A stretch of DNA of 64,000 nt, taken from assembly GCA_964526295.1 (NCBI GenBank), contig CAZGKW010000014.1, positions 1-64,000 of the forward strand, read 5' to 3'. The notes beneath the pieces were generated by a model. It saw only the letters and a list, made by a program, of their open reading frames with translations. It was not told the origin of the DNA and ran no database searches. The position numbers and the translations under genes were made by a program. This DNA comes from CAZGKW01 sp964526295 (GTDB taxonomy: Bacteria; Planctomycetota; Phycisphaerae; FEN-1346). Below are positions 62,038 through 64,000 of the stretch, one piece after another (the stretch's first letter is position 1; each line of letters opens with the position of its first letter).

Positions 62038-62697
62038 ATGATCGTGATCGTCGACTACGGCATGGGCAACCTCCGGAGCGTCCAGAAGGCCCTGGAGCGG
62101 ATCGGCCATCCGGCCGAGGTCTCGTCGCGCCCTGAAGACGTGGCGCGGGCCGACCGGCTGGTCGTCCCGGGCGTCGGGGCGTTCGGTGACGCCATGCAAG
62201 CGATTCGCGACCGCGGCCTGGTTGCGCCGATCCGCGAGTTCGCCGCCGCCGGCCGGCCGTTCCTCGGCATCTGCCTGGGCCTCCAGGTCCTGTTTGAGGA
62301 GAGCGAGGAGGTGGCCGAAGCCCCCGTCGAGGTGGAGGCGACGCGGGGCGGGCCCCTGCCGCAGGGCCTGGGCCTGATGGCCGGGCGGGTGGTTCGGTTC
62401 GCGCGGCGGGTGGTCGAGCAGGGGTTGAAAGTGCCTCACATGGGGTGGAACGCCGTGGAGGCGGTGGGCGATTCGCCGCTGCTGGCCGGGATGCCGAGCG
62501 GGGGGCTTTACTTCTACTTTGCCCATTCCTATCATGCGGACCCCGCCGACGGCGAGGTGGTCGCCGCCCGGACCGATTACGGCGGGTACTTCGCCAGCGC
62601 TGTGGCGTCCGGGAACCTGATGGCGACGCAGTTCCACCCGGAGAAGAGCCAGGCGGCGGGGCTGCGGCTGCTGGAGAACTTCGCCACCCGGACGTAG
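62038..62697 (+). CDS. hisH: Imidazole glycerol phosphate synthase subunit HisH
   Basis: Glutamine amidotransferase that supplies ammonia to HisF in histidine synthesis. 219 residues. DYGMGNLRSVQKALERIG and VPGVGAFGDAM at the N-terminus; the nucleophile Cys in FLGICLGLQVLFE; the His-Glu pair in TQFHPEKSQ. It carries a typical HisH C-terminus. hisA follows after 18 nt; hisF is not in the window. Confidence 0.96.
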   Translation: MIVIVDYGMGNLRSVQKALERIGHPAEVSSRPEDVARADRLVVPGVGAFGDAMQAIRDRGLVAPIREFAAAGRPFLGICLGLQVLFEESEEVAEAPVEVEATRGGPLPQGLGLMAGRVVRFARRVVEQGLKVPHMGWNAVEAVGDSPLLAGMPSGGLYFYFAHSYHADPADGEVVAARTDYGGYFASAVASGNLMATQFHPEKSQAAGLRLLENFATRT

Positions 62698-62715
62698 GGT
62701 CCGCGGGGCTCCGCC

Positions 62716-63465
62716 ATGATCATTCTCCCGGCGATCGACTTGCGCGGCGGGCGGTGCGTCCGCCTTCGCCAGGGGCGGTTCGACGACGAGACCGTCTTCG
62801 ACGAGGCCCCGGTCGGCGTGGCCCGGCGGTTCGAGGCGGCGCTGGAGGCCAAGGGCGTCCCGCCCGGCGAGCGGTGGCTCCACGTGGTGGATCTGGACGG
62901 GGCCCGGTCGGGCGCACCGGTCCACCTGGACGTCGTGCGGCAGGTCGCCGCCGCCGTCTCGATGCACATTGAGCTGGGCGGCGGCATTCGGACGCGTAGA
63001 GATGCCGAGTCAGCCCTGGCGACCGGCGTGGCCCGGGTGATCGTCGGCACGCGGGCGGTCGAGAATCCCGAATGGCTCCGGACGCTGGCCGAGGTGCTGC
63101 CGGGGCGCATCGTCCTGGGCCTGGACGCCCGCGAGGGGCGCGTCGCCGTCGAGGGATGGCAAAGCGAGACGACGCGGTCGGCGGCCCAGATGGTCGAGTG
63201 GTTCCGCGATGCGGCCCTCGCGGCGATTGTCTATACAGACATCGCCCGGGATGGTATGATGAGCGGTCCGAACGTGGCGGCCACGGCCGACCTGGTGCGG
63301 GTCAGCCCGGTGCCGGTGATCGGCTCGGGGGGCGTGACGACGGCTGAAGACGTGGCCGGGCTCCGCGAGGCCGGCTGTGCCGGCGCCATCATCGGGCGGG
63401 CCCTCTACGAAGGGACGCTGACACTGGAGGATGCCCTCGAGGCGGCCGAGACCGCCGAGGAGTGA
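62716..63465 (+). CDS. hisA: Phosphoribosylformimino-5-aminoimidazole carboxamide ribotide isomerase HisA
   Basis: TIM-barrel isomerase of histidine synthesis, step before HisF-HisH. 249 residues. Catalytic Asp8 in LPAIDLRGGRCVRL and the second Asp in IVYTDIARDGMMSGPN; phosphate-binding IELGGGIRT, VIVGTRAVENPE and VIGSGGVTTAEDV. hisH-hisA order is the usual bacterial arrangement. Confidence 0.96.
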   Translation: MIILPAIDLRGGRCVRLRQGRFDDETVFDEAPVGVARRFEAALEAKGVPPGERWLHVVDLDGARSGAPVHLDVVRQVAAAVSMHIELGGGIRTRRDAESALATGVARVIVGTRAVENPEWLRTLAEVLPGRIVLGLDAREGRVAVEGWQSETTRSAAQMVEWFRDAALAAIVYTDIARDGMMSGPNVAATADLVRVSPVPVIGSGGVTTAEDVAGLREAGCAGAIIGRALYEGTLTLEDALEAAETAEE

Positions 63466-63561
63466 CATCGCTTACTTGTCGGCTTCGAGCGGTGTGCGGA
63501 AGCACGCCGAAGCCTGAGAGTGCCGCAAGTCGCAAGCTGCAATGCACCGTTGGAGGAAACC

Positions 63562-64000
63562 ATGCCTGACGTTCAGACCGAAGCCATCCGCAACGTCGCC
63601 CTGGTGGGCCACGTCCACGGGGGCAAGACGCAGCTCTCGGAAGCGATGCTCCACAAGGCCGGCCTGACGACCCGCCTCGGAAGCTCCGACGAAGGCAACA
63701 CCGTCAGCGACTTCGAGCCCGAGGAGAAGGAGCGCCAGGGCAGCATCTTCACCTCCGTGCTTCACCTGCCCTGGAAGGGCACGCACGTCAACCTGCTCGA
63801 CACGCCGGGCTACGGCGACTTCCTCGGCCAGGCCGTCTGGGCCATGGCCGCTGCCGAGACGGCGGTCGTCGTCGTCAGCGCCAGCGTGGGCGTCGACGTG
63901 CACACGCGGCGGCTCTTTCGCGAGGCCGGCGAACGGGGCCTGGCACGCCTGATCGTCGTCAACAAGGCCGACGCCGAGAACGTCGACCTGGCGGCCGTGG
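63562..64000 (+). CDS. EF-G-like translation GTPase (EF-G2 type), cut by window end
   Basis: First 146 residues of a GTP-binding translation factor. GGAGG precedes the ATG. G1 is GHVHGGKTQ (usual EF-G: GHIDAGKTT), and G3 is DTPGYGDFLG instead of DTPGHVDF; G4 NKAD is intact. The His-to-Tyr change next to the G3 Gly and the GKTQ variant are features of EF-G2-type paralogues in several phyla, not of canonical FusA. It cannot be decided from this part whether it supports translocation, ribosome recycling or neither. Confidence 0.85.
   Translation, partial: MPDVQTEAIRNVALVGHVHGGKTQLSEAMLHKAGLTTRLGSSDEGNTVSDFEPEEKERQGSIFTSVLHLPWKGTHVNLLDTPGYGDFLGQAVWAMAAAETAVVVVSASVGVDVHTRRLFREAGERGLARLIVVNKADAENVDLAAV

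Overview
The window is G+C-rich throughout (about 70% by eye) and densely coded. It looks like a chromosome segment of a diderm bacterium of the Planctomycetota (PVC group). This is inferred from a combination of features: a PEP-CTERM protein, LamG proteins, formylglycine-type sulfatases beside an anaerobic sulfatase maturase, two GroEL paralogues, URO-D-like and AlgI/AlgJ-like genes, and a Kdo transferase (so LPS is present). No rRNA or tRNA gene was found, so the lineage is not proven.

Layout. 1-1.3 kb: a transposase gene of an insertion sequence cut by the window edge, then a low-GC remnant of a two-helix membrane gene. 1.8-4.1 kb (minus): a 23S rRNA 2'-O-methyltransferase with a repeat element inside its frame, and a LamG lipoprotein. 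4.6-11 kb (plus): chaperone block groEL1-groES-groEL2-dnaJ-grpE, then an FmdB-type zinc ribbon and YacG. 11.2-14.6 kb: a polytopic membrane protein, then a minus-strand dGTPase-like/HIT/zinc-ribbon group. 14.8-22.7 kb: a PEP-CTERM exoprotein and a polysaccharide O-acetylation operon (LamG protein, MBOAT AlgI-like, two AlgJ/AlgX-like SGNH proteins). 22.9-29.3 kb: tandem metallophosphoesterase paralogues, a DUF89/ARMT1-like protein, a radical SAM enzyme and the sulfatase maturase. 29.3-37.6 kb: two overlapping sulfatase genes, divergent from an exported propeller-like protein and a large heparinase II/III-like lyase; with the maturase they form a candidate sulfated-glycan degradation locus. 37.7-41.3 kb (minus): PHP phosphoesterase, AKR-like barrel, aspS. 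41.4-41.6 kb: a promoter-terminator unit that looks like an undescribed small RNA. 42-50 kb: NUDIX, rhomboid, pyruvate kinase, lipoprotein, mutS, and an aspartic protease-ankyrin lipoprotein. 50.2-55.3 kb: two STAS proteins, a D-aminoacylase-like enzyme and ComEC. 55.3-59 kb (minus): proB, waaA, URO-D-like. 59.5-61.8 kb: prepilin peptidase, small membrane protein, OmpA-like lipoprotein. 62-64 kb: hisH, hisA and the start of an EF-G2-like GTPase.

Themes. Many units have readable sigma70-type promoters (TTG...N16-18...TAnnnT), which in several places decide the start codon. The most unusual items are: (1) a shared, unnamed C-terminal module in three exported proteins (LamG lipoprotein, LamG protein of the acetylation operon, and the AlgJ-like protein); (2) the isolated ~110-nt transcript upstream of aspS; (3) the PEP-CTERM gene whose best start is an ACG behind a perfect Shine-Dalgarno and a structured leader; (4) the retropepsin-ankyrin lipoprotein; (5) two ~100-125 bp inverted repeats built from short periodic units; (6) the repeat element absorbed in frame by the rRNA methyltransferase gene.
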